This document shows positions 1 to 7,813 of a stretch of 64,000 nucleotides of DNA, one piece after another. Source of the stretch: Bacillus paramycoides (GTDB taxonomy: Bacteria; Bacillota; Bacilli; Bacillales; Bacillaceae_G); assembly GCF_001884235.1 (NCBI RefSeq), contig NZ_MAOI01000089.1, positions 1 through 64,000 on the forward strand. The letters are read 5' to 3'. Each line of letters begins with the position of its first letter. The first letter of the stretch is position 1. Both the position numbers and the translations under genes were made by a program. Under the pieces are notes generated by a model, which searched no databases, was not told the DNA's origin, and was given only the letters and a program-made list of their open reading frames with translations.

Positions 1-111
1 CGTTTCAGTATAACCAAAATACAACTGTTTTTCTATGAAATAGCGATCCTTTCATCCCATGCCTAAAGGCCGACTAAAGTCCGATATGGGCTTTCCCGTA
101 TCGCAAAATCT
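1..111 (-). mobile_element. IS200/IS605-type left end, cut by window edge
   Basis: Read on the minus strand, this segment starts directly after TTAC (complement of 112-115) and carries the subterminal hairpin with GGGAAAGCCCATA and TTTAGGCATGGGATG. It is nearly identical to the first ~115 bases of the element at 48706-49129. The rest, including the right end, lies before base 1. No transposase is visible. Confidence 0.7.
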
Positions 112-498
112 GTAATGCATTTAGCTATTACTGATTTTTTAATGGTTACGTACAAAGCGGCAGCAACCGATCATTTTAGCAATTAATATTTCTTGTTTCT
201 TATTTGGGTAGATACGAAATTTATATACTTTATTTACTAACATAGGTTGCACTTCATTTTGTTACAGGATATCTACAGTATACAAAAAAGCGTAGGCTTG
301 ATATTCATCTCTCACCTACCGTTAGGCTAGCACTCTTCACACGCTTGAGGAAGGGCTATTCTGTCAGAAAACGATAAAAGATACACATTAGCTGTCTCAT
401 TACTATCTGTTCAATTTGCAAGTACCATTGATGATATTGGAGAAATGAATATAAAGCGTATTGCTAGTTCGCACAAAAAGTCCGAAGATTCCTTTCAA

Positions 499-560
499 GG
501 GGTCACCATCAAGCTAAGGTTTTCATATACCCCGTACATGAAATCTTCAGCTAGTTATTT
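499..560. repeat. Partial bcr1-like repeat
   Basis: GGGGTCACCATCAAGCTAAG followed by a TACCCC / TGAAAT core matches the left half of the bcr1-like elements at 6758, 24714, 35065 and 40668. The right half (CTTAAGTTGATGG end) is missing. Confidence 0.6.
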
Positions 561-580
561 ATAAAGGGGGGGCTTATTCA

Positions 581-624
581 ACCCTTTGTTTTGATATGTA
601 ATTTTACATATCAAAACAAAGGGT
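581..624. terminator. 21-bp perfect hairpin
   Basis: The arm ACCCTTTGTTTTGATATGTAA (581-601) is perfectly complementary to 604-624, leaving only two unpaired bases. It lacks a clear T-run, so it is a strong hairpin of uncertain role. The sequence before it, ATAAAGGGGGGCTTATT, resembles the ribosome-site region of the gene at 60384. Confidence 0.5.
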
Positions 625-799
625 AGTGATATACAGAGTATGAGTAAATTATATTGATAATATCCAAAATTTATTTAATTTTGAATGAATTTGAATAATT
701 TTTTCGAAAAACCATCCATATCAAGTTGTAACTATTATAATTACTTAAGTGAAATTGAGCAGTGATTTTAGAAGTATAATATTTTCTCTCACACCAATA

Positions 800-1015
800 T
801 GTAATAGTTGATTATTAAATATAAATCGACAAAATTCTATTATTTACGCATTAATAATCTCATGTTTTAATAAAGGTGTAATTGATTATTCACTAAGAAG
901 GGGGAAAGATACTAATAAAAGTAGAGTAAAGTTGCAATTAACATTATGTCAAATTAATTTTCTGAATAATTAGTATATTTTGAGTAGAATCTAGAATTAG
1001 CAAAGTATCACATTT
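800..1015 (+). promoter_or_regulatory. Upstream module shared with the nheA-like operon
   Basis: About 210 bases match, at roughly 80% by eye, the reverse complement of 59318-59535. Shared blocks include TCGACAAAATTCTA, TTTACGCAT, GTTTTAATAAAGGTGTAATTG, AACATTATGTC and AGTATCACATTT. In both places the module lies upstream of a secreted virulence-type gene and points towards it. A promoter or binding role is inferred. Confidence 0.55.
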
Positions 1016-1242
1016 TCACACAGAATTAATTTCCTTATTTCGGTAATCAAAAATGAGTATGACTTCTTCAGAACAACAGAAGCTGACTGATATGCTTTCT
1101 ATACAGGTTGGAGTAGATTTTGTATTGTGTACATGGGACTGCCGATTAAAAAATACTTGGAATATATCAGAAGTAATATGCTATTCTATCAATTTATCGA
1201 AAGCGTTTTCGTCAAAATTTTTAAGAAGAAAGGTTGGTCTAT

Positions 1243-3456
1243 ATGAACAAAGGAAAGAAACGTAGATTACAAAAACCAATTAAGGTGCTTGCAACATCCG
1301 CTATTTTGGCAACTACGTTATTTACACCTGTTATGACAAATAATTTAAATGTACAAGCTGAAACAGTTGCCGCACAAGCTGTAAATCAATATGAACAGAG
1401 GGAGTTTGATCTTCCAGCTACGGGGAGTTATTGGGATGAAGGGAAAAGAGAGAGAAGAGGCGAGCAAAAAACCTATATGCCAACAGGCATCTACGTAAAA
1501 CCAAATGAACAAGTTACAATTGAAGTATCGGGAACGCAAAAGATTAGAGCGATTATTGGGACACATCAATATGATAAAGAATGGGGAAAAGAAATTGATC
1601 TTTCTCCTGGTTCTAATACTATTTCCTCCCCAAATGGTGGTTTATTAGGGTTTGATAATCATCAAGATACAGGAACAGTTAAGGTGAAAGTCACACAAGG
1701 TGGGAGTCCTGTTCCATTTTTCGAACTAGGAAAGCATACGAAAGCAGACTGGGTTGCGATGATGGACAAGTATCCAGATGCGCATGCTGTTCAACTAAAA
1801 TCAGAGAAAGCAGTACTTACTGTTACTCGTGACAGTGCTAAGAAATATATAGTGAATCAAGACCCTATTCCTCTATTAAAAAAATACGATGCAATGATTC
1901 AAGCACAAGATAAGATATCGGGATTATCTGAAACAAATTCTAATCCGTTACATCGTTCAACTAAGCGCATTTGGGCTTTTGTAGAAAATCCTAACAAACA
2001 AGACTGGGGTATGTATGCAAGTTTGGATGGAGCCGTATTTACTACTGCTGGTGAAGCAATTAAAAGTACTTTAGATATAAATGCTTTTGGATGGGGACAA
2101 ATGCATGAAGCGGGACATGCAAGACAACAGCACCCATGGACGTGGAATGACCTTAGAGGAATGGGTGAAGTAACTGTTAATCTATATTCTTTGGCTGCAC
2201 AAAAGCAATTATTCCCTGATCAACAAACACGTTTAGAAAAAGAGGGGGATTATGATAGAGCCTTTGCGTATTTAAAACAAACTGATAAAGATTACAAAAA
2301 TATTGACGACTTGTTTGTGAAACTTGTGATGATTTGGCAGCTTCATTTAGCGTATGGGGAAGATTTTTATCCGAATCTTCACAAACTATATAGGGAATTA
2401 CCAAATGAACAACTTCCTCAAACAGACGAAGAGAAAATCCAAGCGTTTATATACAATACATCAAAAGTAGCGAAACAAAATTTACTTCCGTTCTTTGATC
2501 AATGGGGACTGAAGGCAACGCCAGAAACAAGACAAAAAGTAGAAGCTTTGAATAAACCGACATTGGTTGCTCCTATCTGGGAAGCAACTGACTCTAAACC
2601 TATAAAACCACTAGCTGCATTGTCGAAAAAAACAATGAAAGCAAGTGCAAATAGTGAGGAATCATGGCACGATCCGGCAAGTAATGCAATCGATGGAAAC
2701 CCTAATACAATTTGGCATAGTAAATGGGATGCACAAAATCAATATCCATACAATTTGACGCTAGAGCTGGGTGAAACGCAAACCATTTCACAATTAGCAT
2801 ATCTACCAAGACAAGATTGGTCGGAAAATGGCCGTATTTTAAATTATAATATTTATACGAGTGTAGATGGCGTTAAGTATGACAAAGTATCTTCTGGAAC
2901 ATGGGAAAATAATAAAGATAAGAAAACGGCAACATTTAATCCTGTTACTGCGAAATATGTGAAAATAGAAGTGACAAATGGACAGGATGGATTTGCTTCA
3001 GCAGCTGAAGTAGATATTCTAACTGATTCTACATCTGTTAAACCATATTTATTACCTAAAAACACGATGAAAGTAAGTGCAAATAGTGTGGAATCACAAG
3101 ATTCAGCTAGTAAGGCAATCGATGGAAGAGCAGATACATTTTGGCATAGCAGTTGGACACCAAATCAATATCCATATAATTTAACGCTGGAGCTTGATAA
3201 AAACCAAACGATTTCACAAGTAGACTATCTTCCAAGGCAAGATGGATCTGAAAATGGCCGTATTTTAAACTACAATATTTACACGAGTGTGGATGGCGTT
3301 AATTATGAAAAAGTAACTTCAGGAACATGGGAAAATAATGCAGATAAAAAATCTGCAAAATTCAACCAGGTTACTGCAAAATATGTAAAAGTAGAAGTGA
3401 CGGATGGGAAGAATGGATTTGCTTCTGCGGCTGAAGTAGATATTTGGGGTTATTAG
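1243..3456 (+). CDS. Secreted M60 (enhancin-like) metallopeptidase with two F5/8-C domains
   Basis: This 737-residue exported protein probably cleaves glycoproteins such as mucins outside the cell. The ATG at 1243 is preferred over an in-frame TTG at 1234 because GAAAGG lies about nine bases upstream. Residues 1-38 form a lysine-rich signal peptide ending near NVQA. The M60 zinc motif is clear: H288-E-A-G-H292, then E309. Two repeated F5/8 type C (discoidin/CBM32-like) domains follow at about 461-595 and 603-737, each with an AIDG...WHS core and a SAAEVDI ending. M60 proteins with such modules are known to act on host mucin or peritrophic matrix; that role is inferred here. A terminator follows at once. 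A deleted paralogue lies at 60032-60290. Confidence 0.88.
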   Translation: MNKGKKRRLQKPIKVLATSAILATTLFTPVMTNNLNVQAETVAAQAVNQYEQREFDLPATGSYWDEGKRERRGEQKTYMPTGIYVKPNEQVTIEVSGTQKIRAIIGTHQYDKEWGKEIDLSPGSNTISSPNGGLLGFDNHQDTGTVKVKVTQGGSPVPFFELGKHTKADWVAMMDKYPDAHAVQLKSEKAVLTVTRDSAKKYIVNQDPIPLLKKYDAMIQAQDKISGLSETNSNPLHRSTKRIWAFVENPNKQDWGMYASLDGAVFTTAGEAIKSTLDINAFGWGQMHEAGHARQQHPWTWNDLRGMGEVTVNLYSLAAQKQLFPDQQTRLEKEGDYDRAFAYLKQTDKDYKNIDDLFVKLVMIWQLHLAYGEDFYPNLHKLYRELPNEQLPQTDEEKIQAFIYNTSKVAKQNLLPFFDQWGLKATPETRQKVEALNKPTLVAPIWEATDSKPIKPLAALSKKTMKASANSEESWHDPASNAIDGNPNTIWHSKWDAQNQYPYNLTLELGETQTISQLAYLPRQDWSENGRILNYNIYTSVDGVKYDKVSSGTWENNKDKKTATFNPVTAKYVKIEVTNGQDGFASAAEVDILTDSTSVKPYLLPKNTMKVSANSVESQDSASKAIDGRADTFWHSSWTPNQYPYNLTLELDKNQTISQVDYLPRQDGSENGRILNYNIYTSVDGVNYEKVTSGTWENNADKKSAKFNQVTAKYVKVEVTDGKNGFASAAEVDIWGY

Positions 3457-3509
3457 GAGTCACCCTATATGGGGTCACTATACATGCCTATCAACTTACC
3501 AGAACGTGT

Positions 3510-3547
3510 TGCCCCCAAAATGATAAAAAATTTTCGTTTTGAGGGCA
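3510..3547 (+). terminator. Hairpin after the M60 gene
   Basis: TGCCCCCAAAA (3510-3520) pairs with TTTTGAGGGCA (3537-3547). It sits inside a bcr1-like remnant (GGTCACTATACATGCCTATC at 3472) and probably ends the M60 transcript. Confidence 0.6.
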
Positions 3548-3647
3548 TTATAAAAGTTTAACCTAATGATTATGTAGCAGGTACCAATTATTAAAGAGAA
3601 AATGCAATAGGATTCATCACTATATCAATAAAGATAATTTAAATATA

Positions 3648-3684
3648 AAAACACCTTTCATTAATGACTAATGAAGGGTGTTTT
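3648..3684. terminator. Hairpin between converging reading frames
   Basis: The arms AAAACACCTTTCATTA (3648-3663) and TAATGAAGGGTGTTTT (3669-3684) pair with one wobble. A-run and T-run flanks make it usable in either direction. Confidence 0.65.
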
Positions 3685-3693
3685 GAATTAATA

Positions 3694-3879
3694 TTATAGT
3701 TCATCTTCTTCCGCTTTTTTACTATTATATTTACTATATCCATACATGCATAGACAAAAAACGCAGCCTATACTGTTCCCAGTAAGGTCTCTCATGGTAA
3801 TTGTTTTTCCAGATAAATGTGTGAATAAAGTATATAAAACAAAGAAAATAAAGCCTGAAAATATCGAATTTCGTATCAA
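3694..3879 (-). pseudogene. Small membrane-protein relic
   Basis: A 61-codon frame with one or two hydrophobic segments and a charged tail (SKYNSKKAEEDEL) ends next to the terminator at 3648-3684. Its first codon is TTG without a ribosome site. In a different frame, about 3885-4055 on the same strand continues as hydrophobic sequence (TSLGILALIILLITSFYIII). The simplest reading is one membrane protein broken by a frameshift. The family is not recognised. Confidence 0.35.
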
Positions 3880-4098
3880 TGTTTTTTTATTTGCATAACG
3901 TAAGTATATTTTTTTGTACGCATCATTATAATTATATAAAATGATGTTATTAGAAGAATAATTAGGGCTAGAATACCAAGTGATGTCACTTCTTTATTTA
4001 AAATCACATCATATATGATAGCTCCAAAACAGATAAAAGAAAGAGGAGTTTTTTGAAGTTAGGCTTGTTTCGGAATATCACCAGACATTTAAAATGTA

Positions 4099-4126
4099 AA
4101 GAGTCCCTAGGGGAATAGGGACTCTT
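4099..4126. terminator. Hairpin
   Basis: AAGAGTCCCTA pairs with TAGGGACTCTT across six bases. A similar hairpin at 7131-7159 is also followed by the TTTTAACATATAG...GAAGGTAACAAAA motif, so hairpin plus motif seems to be one repeated unit. Confidence 0.6.
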
Positions 4127-4194
4127 TAGTGGTAACCCTTTACATAGGTTGGGTGTGAATACTTTAACATTTTAACATATAGCTACCTTATCCG

Positions 4195-4224
4195 AAGGTA
4201 ACAAAAGGTAACAAAAGGTAACAA
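4195..4224. repeat. Three tandem AAGGTAACAA units
   Basis: Three perfect 10-base copies lie in a row. The related site at 7239-7257 has one full unit and one altered unit. No function is evident. Confidence 0.7.
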
Positions 4225-4350
4225 AAAATAATACATGTGACATATAGAATTTTATCGTTAAAAACGAATCGTGTAAAATAGAGAATTTTCATAGAAAAGG
4301 TGGGTTGTCTAATGAATGCCGAAATGAATAGTACAACACTAAGATACCTG

Positions 4351-4762
4351 TTGACACTCCCACCCCTAAAGGGGCCAGCTGACTAATATCAGTGGGATTC
4401 TTGCTACCAAAGGCGAAGTCCATTTCTGGTATCGCTGACGTGCAAGATTGCGGTGTGCCATCACCACTCCCACAACAGACCATATAGGTTCGTGGGCTAC
4501 GGTACTGTGACCATACCGTACAGATTGTTGGTTCTCAAATGTTTTTACGTCTTTTGCATGACGACTTAATACATTTTACGGAGTAGAAGAATTTGCTACC
4601 CCAACCTCATATGTATTCTGTTTTCAGAGAACAATCGTTTTAAAGTCTTTTGCATGACTATGAATAAAGTATACCATGTTTTGCTACGCAAAAACGATAC
4701 TTGCATCCCACGTCTAAAGACGGACTAAAGTCCTGCGTGGGCTTTCCCGTATCGTAAATTCT
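4351..4762 (-). mobile_element. Non-autonomous IS200/IS605 derivative
   Basis: On the minus strand it begins right after TTAC (complement of 4763-4766) with the same left hairpin region as the element at 48706, and it ends in GGGGTGGGAGTGTCAA. The 412 bases contain no transposase frame. The right third, with ATACCAGAAATGGACTTCGC and the GCCCCTTTAGGGG hairpin, resembles the tnpB right end that yields omega RNA in related IS605 elements. TTAC is the insertion target known for IS608. Confidence 0.7.
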
Positions 4763-4783
4763 GTAAAGAAAAAGAGAGAAGAA

Positions 4784-4885
4784 ATGATTCAACTAACAAA
4801 ACGCTATTTTCTCACTTCTCCGGAAGTCATTCAAGTAAGTCAAGAATTAGATAAGTTATTGAACATGTTACGAAATGGTTATTAA
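4784..4885 (+). CDS. Mini Spo0E-like phosphatase-family protein
   Basis: This 33-codon ORF has AGAGAGAAG just upstream of the ATG. It carries the Spo0E-family signature TSPEVIQVSQELDKLLN. Full-length members of this family dephosphorylate Spo0A~P through an SQxLD helix and are usually 45-85 residues. This one starts 18 bases after the IS605-type element at 4351-4762, which may have removed the true N-terminus. Whether the remaining helix pair is active is unknown. Confidence 0.6.
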   Translation: MIQLTKRYFLTSPEVIQVSQELDKLLNMLRNGY

Positions 4886-4980
4886 GCAATTTATTGATAA
4901 CGAGTACCATCTATGATTCTATAGACTATATCCATTTCGAAAAAATTTTCGTTCTTGCTTAAAGACCTTATCAAAACAAA

Positions 4981-5008
4981 AGGAGCTAAACTATAGATAT
5001 TAGCTCCT
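4981..5008 (-). terminator. Terminator of the gene at 5021
   Basis: AGGAGCTAA (4981-4989) pairs with TTAGCTCCT (5000-5008). On the minus strand it is followed by TTTTG. Confidence 0.7.
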
Positions 5009-5020
5009 CTTATTTGCAAA

Positions 5021-5233
5021 TTATTTAATTATAAAGGATACGATTACTAAAATGACAAGCAGAATTCCACCTAAGAATTGTCCTAATCCAGAAGCCTCTC
5101 CAAGAATTAATAAATTGAAAAGATTTTTTCTTGTTTGGGTCTTTCCTACAAATGCATCATCTTTTTTCATTCTATATAAGCCCCATAAGATTAATACCAC
5201 TCCAAAAACGATACCAAATAATTTTAACACCAT
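5021..5233 (-). CDS. Small two-TM membrane protein
   Basis: The product is about 70 residues, with hydrophobic segments near both ends (GIVFGVVLILWGLY and GGILLVILVIVSFII) around a charged middle. The ATG at 5233 is chosen over the one at 5248 because GGAGGT lies between them at good spacing. It lies downstream of the Xre gene in the same direction and may share its transcript. The family is not recognised. Confidence 0.6.
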   Translation of the reverse strand: MVLKLFGIVFGVVLILWGLYRMKKDDAFVGKTQTRKNLFNLLILGEASGLGQFLGGILLVILVIVSFIIK

Positions 5234-5347
5234 TATATTTACCTCCATTTATTATACAAATAATGGATTTCCCCCTATTTATATTCATTATTTGTATTTT
5301 GCTATATTGTTTGAATGTTTCTTGTCAATTATATTTGTTTACTACTA

Positions 5348-5548
5348 TTAGTCATCTTCTTCAAATATAAAAACTTCTTCAATTGATAGGTTGAAAACAA
5401 CAGATATTCTATATGCTAGTAAAACAGATGGATTATACTTTTGCTTTTCTAACGAAATAATCGTTCTTGAAGATACAAATACTTTATCCGCTAATTCTTG
5501 TTGTGTTATTCCATGTTTTAAACGCAACTCTTTTATTCTATTTTTCAT
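5348..5548 (-). CDS. Xre-family HTH regulator
   Basis: The 66-residue protein is almost entirely one Xre/Cro helix-turn-helix (KHGITQQELADKVFVSSRTI) with an acidic tail. A GGAGA ribosome site precedes it. It follows the membrane-protein gene at 5562-5978 after 13 bases, so the two are likely co-transcribed. Compact Xre repressors paired with small membrane proteins are common in Firmicutes. The palindrome at 6004-6037 is a plausible autoregulatory operator. Confidence 0.8.
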   Translation of the reverse strand: MKNRIKELRLKHGITQQELADKVFVSSRTIISLEKQKYNPSVLLAYRISVVFNLSIEEVFIFEEDD

Positions 5549-5561
5549 AGAAATCTCCTAA

Positions 5562-5978
5562 TTAAAGAAAACTATTATAATATTTTTTAGCTAATGTATT
5601 CGTAATTAGACAGCATATTATAATGAGACATAGCCCAGTATTAATCGGAATTATAATCCATTTCGAAAGAAACATCGTAAGAAGAATCATAACCATAAGA
5701 ATACTTATGGTAAAATGTGCAGCTTTTCCTTCTATTAAATCATCCCTTTCATCATATTCCTTTGATAGCTCTCTTTCTAACTGTTTACGATTAGTCTTAT
5801 ATTTAGTTTGAGAAACTAAAGCAAAAATTAAAAGTAATACTCCCGTAAGTATCTTTAAATTTCCCAAATAAAACCCTTCAGCAAACGCGGCTTCAGTATG
5901 ATCAAAAATTATTTCAAAAAAACCCATTGTAATAATTGCAAATGAACATAAATAAAGTTCTTTAAATCTATTCTTCAA
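5562..5978 (-). CDS. Four-TM membrane protein paired with Xre regulator
   Basis: About 138 residues with four predicted hydrophobic segments and a charged cytoplasmic loop in the middle (KQLERELSKEYDERDDLIEG). The loop style recalls DUF2178-like proteins that accompany Xre regulators, but the match is by eye. The start is TTG at 5978, because TAGGAGGG lies six bases upstream; an upstream in-frame TTG at 5996 has no such site. The function is unknown. Confidence 0.7.
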   Translation of the reverse strand: MKNRFKELYLCSFAIITMGFFEIIFDHTEAAFAEGFYLGNLKILTGVLLLIFALVSQTKYKTNRKQLERELSKEYDERDDLIEGKAAHFTISILMVMILLTMFLSKWIIIPINTGLCLIIICCLITNTLAKKYYNSFL

Positions 5979-6003
5979 ACAAATCCCTCCTAACAAAACT
6001 TTA

Positions 6004-6037
6004 TATGAAGTTTACTTCACGTGAAGTCATCTTCATA
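6004..6037. promoter_or_regulatory. Nested palindromic operator candidate
   Basis: A perfect 14-base palindrome ACTTCACGTGAAGT (6014-6027) lies centrally within outer arms TATGAAG (6004-6010) and CTTCATA (6031-6037). It is 26 bases upstream of the membrane-protein start and is the best candidate binding site for the Xre protein. Confidence 0.55.
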
Positions 6038-6072
6038 TTACACTGCCTTGTAGAGGATGTCTAGCATTAATT

Positions 6073-6086
6073 GGTTCTGTTGCAAA
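6073..6086. repeat. Solitary IS6-type terminal repeat
   Basis: GGTTCTGTTGCAAA is the terminal repeat of the IS257/IS431-type IS6 family. No transposase is attached. Related solo ends lie at 15279, 49722 and 60343. Confidence 0.5.
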
Positions 6087-6276
6087 TATATAATGAAGAA
6101 CAAGAATACAGATTTCCCCGTATGATTCTATAGACTATACCTTTTTAAACGATTTTGTATTTTTTGTGGTAATTGCTAAATTTGATTATTATAGAAGTAA
6201 TTTAATTTTTTTGAAATTTAAATTATAAGAAATCGTTGTATTCTATACTAAATACTATACGAAGGGAAATGGGAAG

Positions 6277-6354
6277 TTGAAAACGAGAGGGCTTCTTACT
6301 GCAGAGCAAAGGGATATGGATGTTTCGAAAGTTCGTTATATTTTAAAGCAATAA
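6277..6354 (+). CDS. 25-codon ORF, possible gene tail
   Basis: The frame starts at TTG and reads MKTRGLLTAEQRDMDVSKV... It is followed at once by a strong terminator. A GGGAA ribosome-like site is close to the TTG, but the hydrophilic helical sequence could also be the C-terminal tail of a lost gene. No family is recognised. Confidence 0.35.
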   Translation: MKTRGLLTAEQRDMDVSKVRYILKQ

Positions 6355-6393
6355 AAGGTAGACATCTCTTTCATAAGAGGTGTCTACCTTTTA
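6352..6393 (+). terminator. Strong terminator
   Basis: TAAAAGGTAGACA (6352-6364) pairs with TGTCTACCTTTTA (6381-6393) and the inner loop can pair further. It overlaps the stop codon of the 25-codon ORF. Confidence 0.75.
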
Positions 6394-6757
6394 TTATTTG
6401 TTTATAAGCAATCAACAGCGCTATAGTGTCCTTATGGTTACTGGAGTTAATCATAAGGAGGTTATGTTTGCATAGGAACGGGATTAGGAATAGAGATGTT
6501 CCTATGCAATATTTTAAAAATAGCCCCCATTAGCATTGGGAGTTATTTTTTTATTTTAGCATAGTGCTCGGTAATATATAACTTGATGAATAATTTGTTA
6601 CTTTTTTGTTATGTATTTTTCAATGAAATCGTTATTTGAATGAAGTGAGGCCTTTAACAAGAAAATAAGGCGTCACACATGTTTTTAACGGATTCATATT
6701 AGGGGTCTGTGTAGTAGTTGAACAAGAACGGAAATAGAGTTTAATCACATTATGTAG

Positions 6758-6907
6758 TAGCACTACATCGCTATCAAGCTAAGGTTTTGAAGTACCCCCC
6801 TAAATGAAATTTTTCTTTCTCCACAGTTAGTTATTTTGAGAAGTTCGCTCATTTTTAGTTTTTGGGATGTTTACTTTTCTTAAGTTGATGGGCATGTATG
6901 ATGACCA
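6758..6907. repeat. bcr1-like repeat, full length
   Basis: About 150 bases with a left end containing ATCGCTATCAAGCTAAGG, a core with TACCCCCC and ATGAAATTTTT, and a right end CTTAAGTTGATGGGCATG...TGACC. The ends form an imperfect inverted repeat. This matches the bcr1 family of the B. cereus group as I remember it. Confidence 0.65.
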
Positions 6908-7309
6908 CTATTAGTTGATACAGAAGAAGAGAAAACAGAATATATAGAGGGTTATTACAAAAGAATTATGATTATGGAGAACCGAAAAAGCTGAAAGTGG
7001 AAATATTCTTGGACAATGGTGTTGAGGATGATAATCCGTGGGCATGCAAAGCATACGAAGTTTTATCATAAGATTTTTATTTACTTTATAGATAAAAGGG
7101 AGGAAGTAGAATAATAGGTCTATAAAATAAAAAGAGCCCCTATTCCCTAGGGGCTCTTTGAGAGAGAACTTCACTAACTAACTTAATTAGTGGGATACGG
7201 ATTAATTTTAACATATAGATAGCTTATCTGAAGGTAACAAAAAGTTAACAAAGGAGATTTAAAAGAATATATTGCGTGATCTGAAGAAATCTTATGTTTT
7301 CCACTTTTG

Positions 7310-7460
7310 TAACTTTACCCATAAAGTTGCCGCTAAAGGAAGCATATCTTTGCCGGAAATCACATGTTTTTGAGGAGATTTAGTTGATTATTCGAGGGGA
7401 AAGGAAGTATATCTTTGCCGTGGATTAATTATTAACCCATAAGCTTGCCGTGAATGCTGT
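7310..7460. repeat. CATAA-TTGCCG repeat block A
   Basis: It contains four copies of a CATAAAGTTGCCG-like motif (7320, 7342, 7407, 7438). The stretch from CTTTACCCATAAAGTTGCCG to CATAAGCTTGCCGTGAATG is repeated, with changes, at about 9797-9928, so blocks A and B are direct repeats on either side of the beta-lactamase-like gene. Confidence 0.7.
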
Positions 7461-7813
7461 TGGTTTGTAATAAAGTTTGATCAAAAGCATGCTACAAAAA
7501 TTGATTTTTCAACAGAAGAAACCCAAACATTTCGAAAAAAGTTTGATCAAAATGCTTGGGTTATTTGTTGCTAGTGAATAATTTTTTATAAAAAAGTTTA
7601 ATCATTTTTCTACCTGTGTTTGCTCAACAATCGCGCCCGATTGTTGAAGATCGTTTTTCTTATTGAACTAACGCATCTGTTCGTTAAGTGTAACTTTTCA
7701 CAATTACTTGATATTATATAGGTGAATAGAAAGATAAATTAAAATTTAGTTTAGTAGTTGTAAAAGTAGGTTATTTATATTATTCTATTATAATTTTTCA
7801 AAAAGGAGAGTTT

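Larger units (their letters stand above)
112..1242. other. Long non-coding stretch upstream of the M60 gene
   Basis: No convincing gene. It holds a partial bcr1-like repeat (about 499-560), a 21-bp palindrome (581-624) and a module also found upstream of the nheA-like gene (about 800-1015). Bases 361-505 are open in one frame (LSENDKRYTLAVSLL...) and may be a gene relic of unknown identity. A 70-codon frame at 1053-1265 overlaps the start of the next gene and lacks a ribosome site, so I do not call it. Confidence 0.5.
6394..7813. other. 1.4 kb without genes, rich in hairpins and repeats
   Basis: No convincing ORF. Contents: a hairpin with TTGCATAGGAAC / GTTCCTATGCAA arms (6468-6509), a terminator-like hairpin (about 6519-6550), a full bcr1-like repeat (6758-6907), a hairpin (7131-7159), repeat block A (7310-7460) and a hairpin with TCAACAATCG / CGATTGTTGA arms plus T-run (7624-7656). 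Confidence 0.6.

Noticed and set aside
801-816. PlcR box at TATGTAATAGTTGATT upstream of the M60 gene
   Set aside because: Two fixed positions of the consensus do not match, and the copy before nheA lacks it.
1053-1265. 70-codon frame before the M60 gene
   Set aside because: It has no ribosome site, overlaps the start of the M60 gene and has random-looking content.
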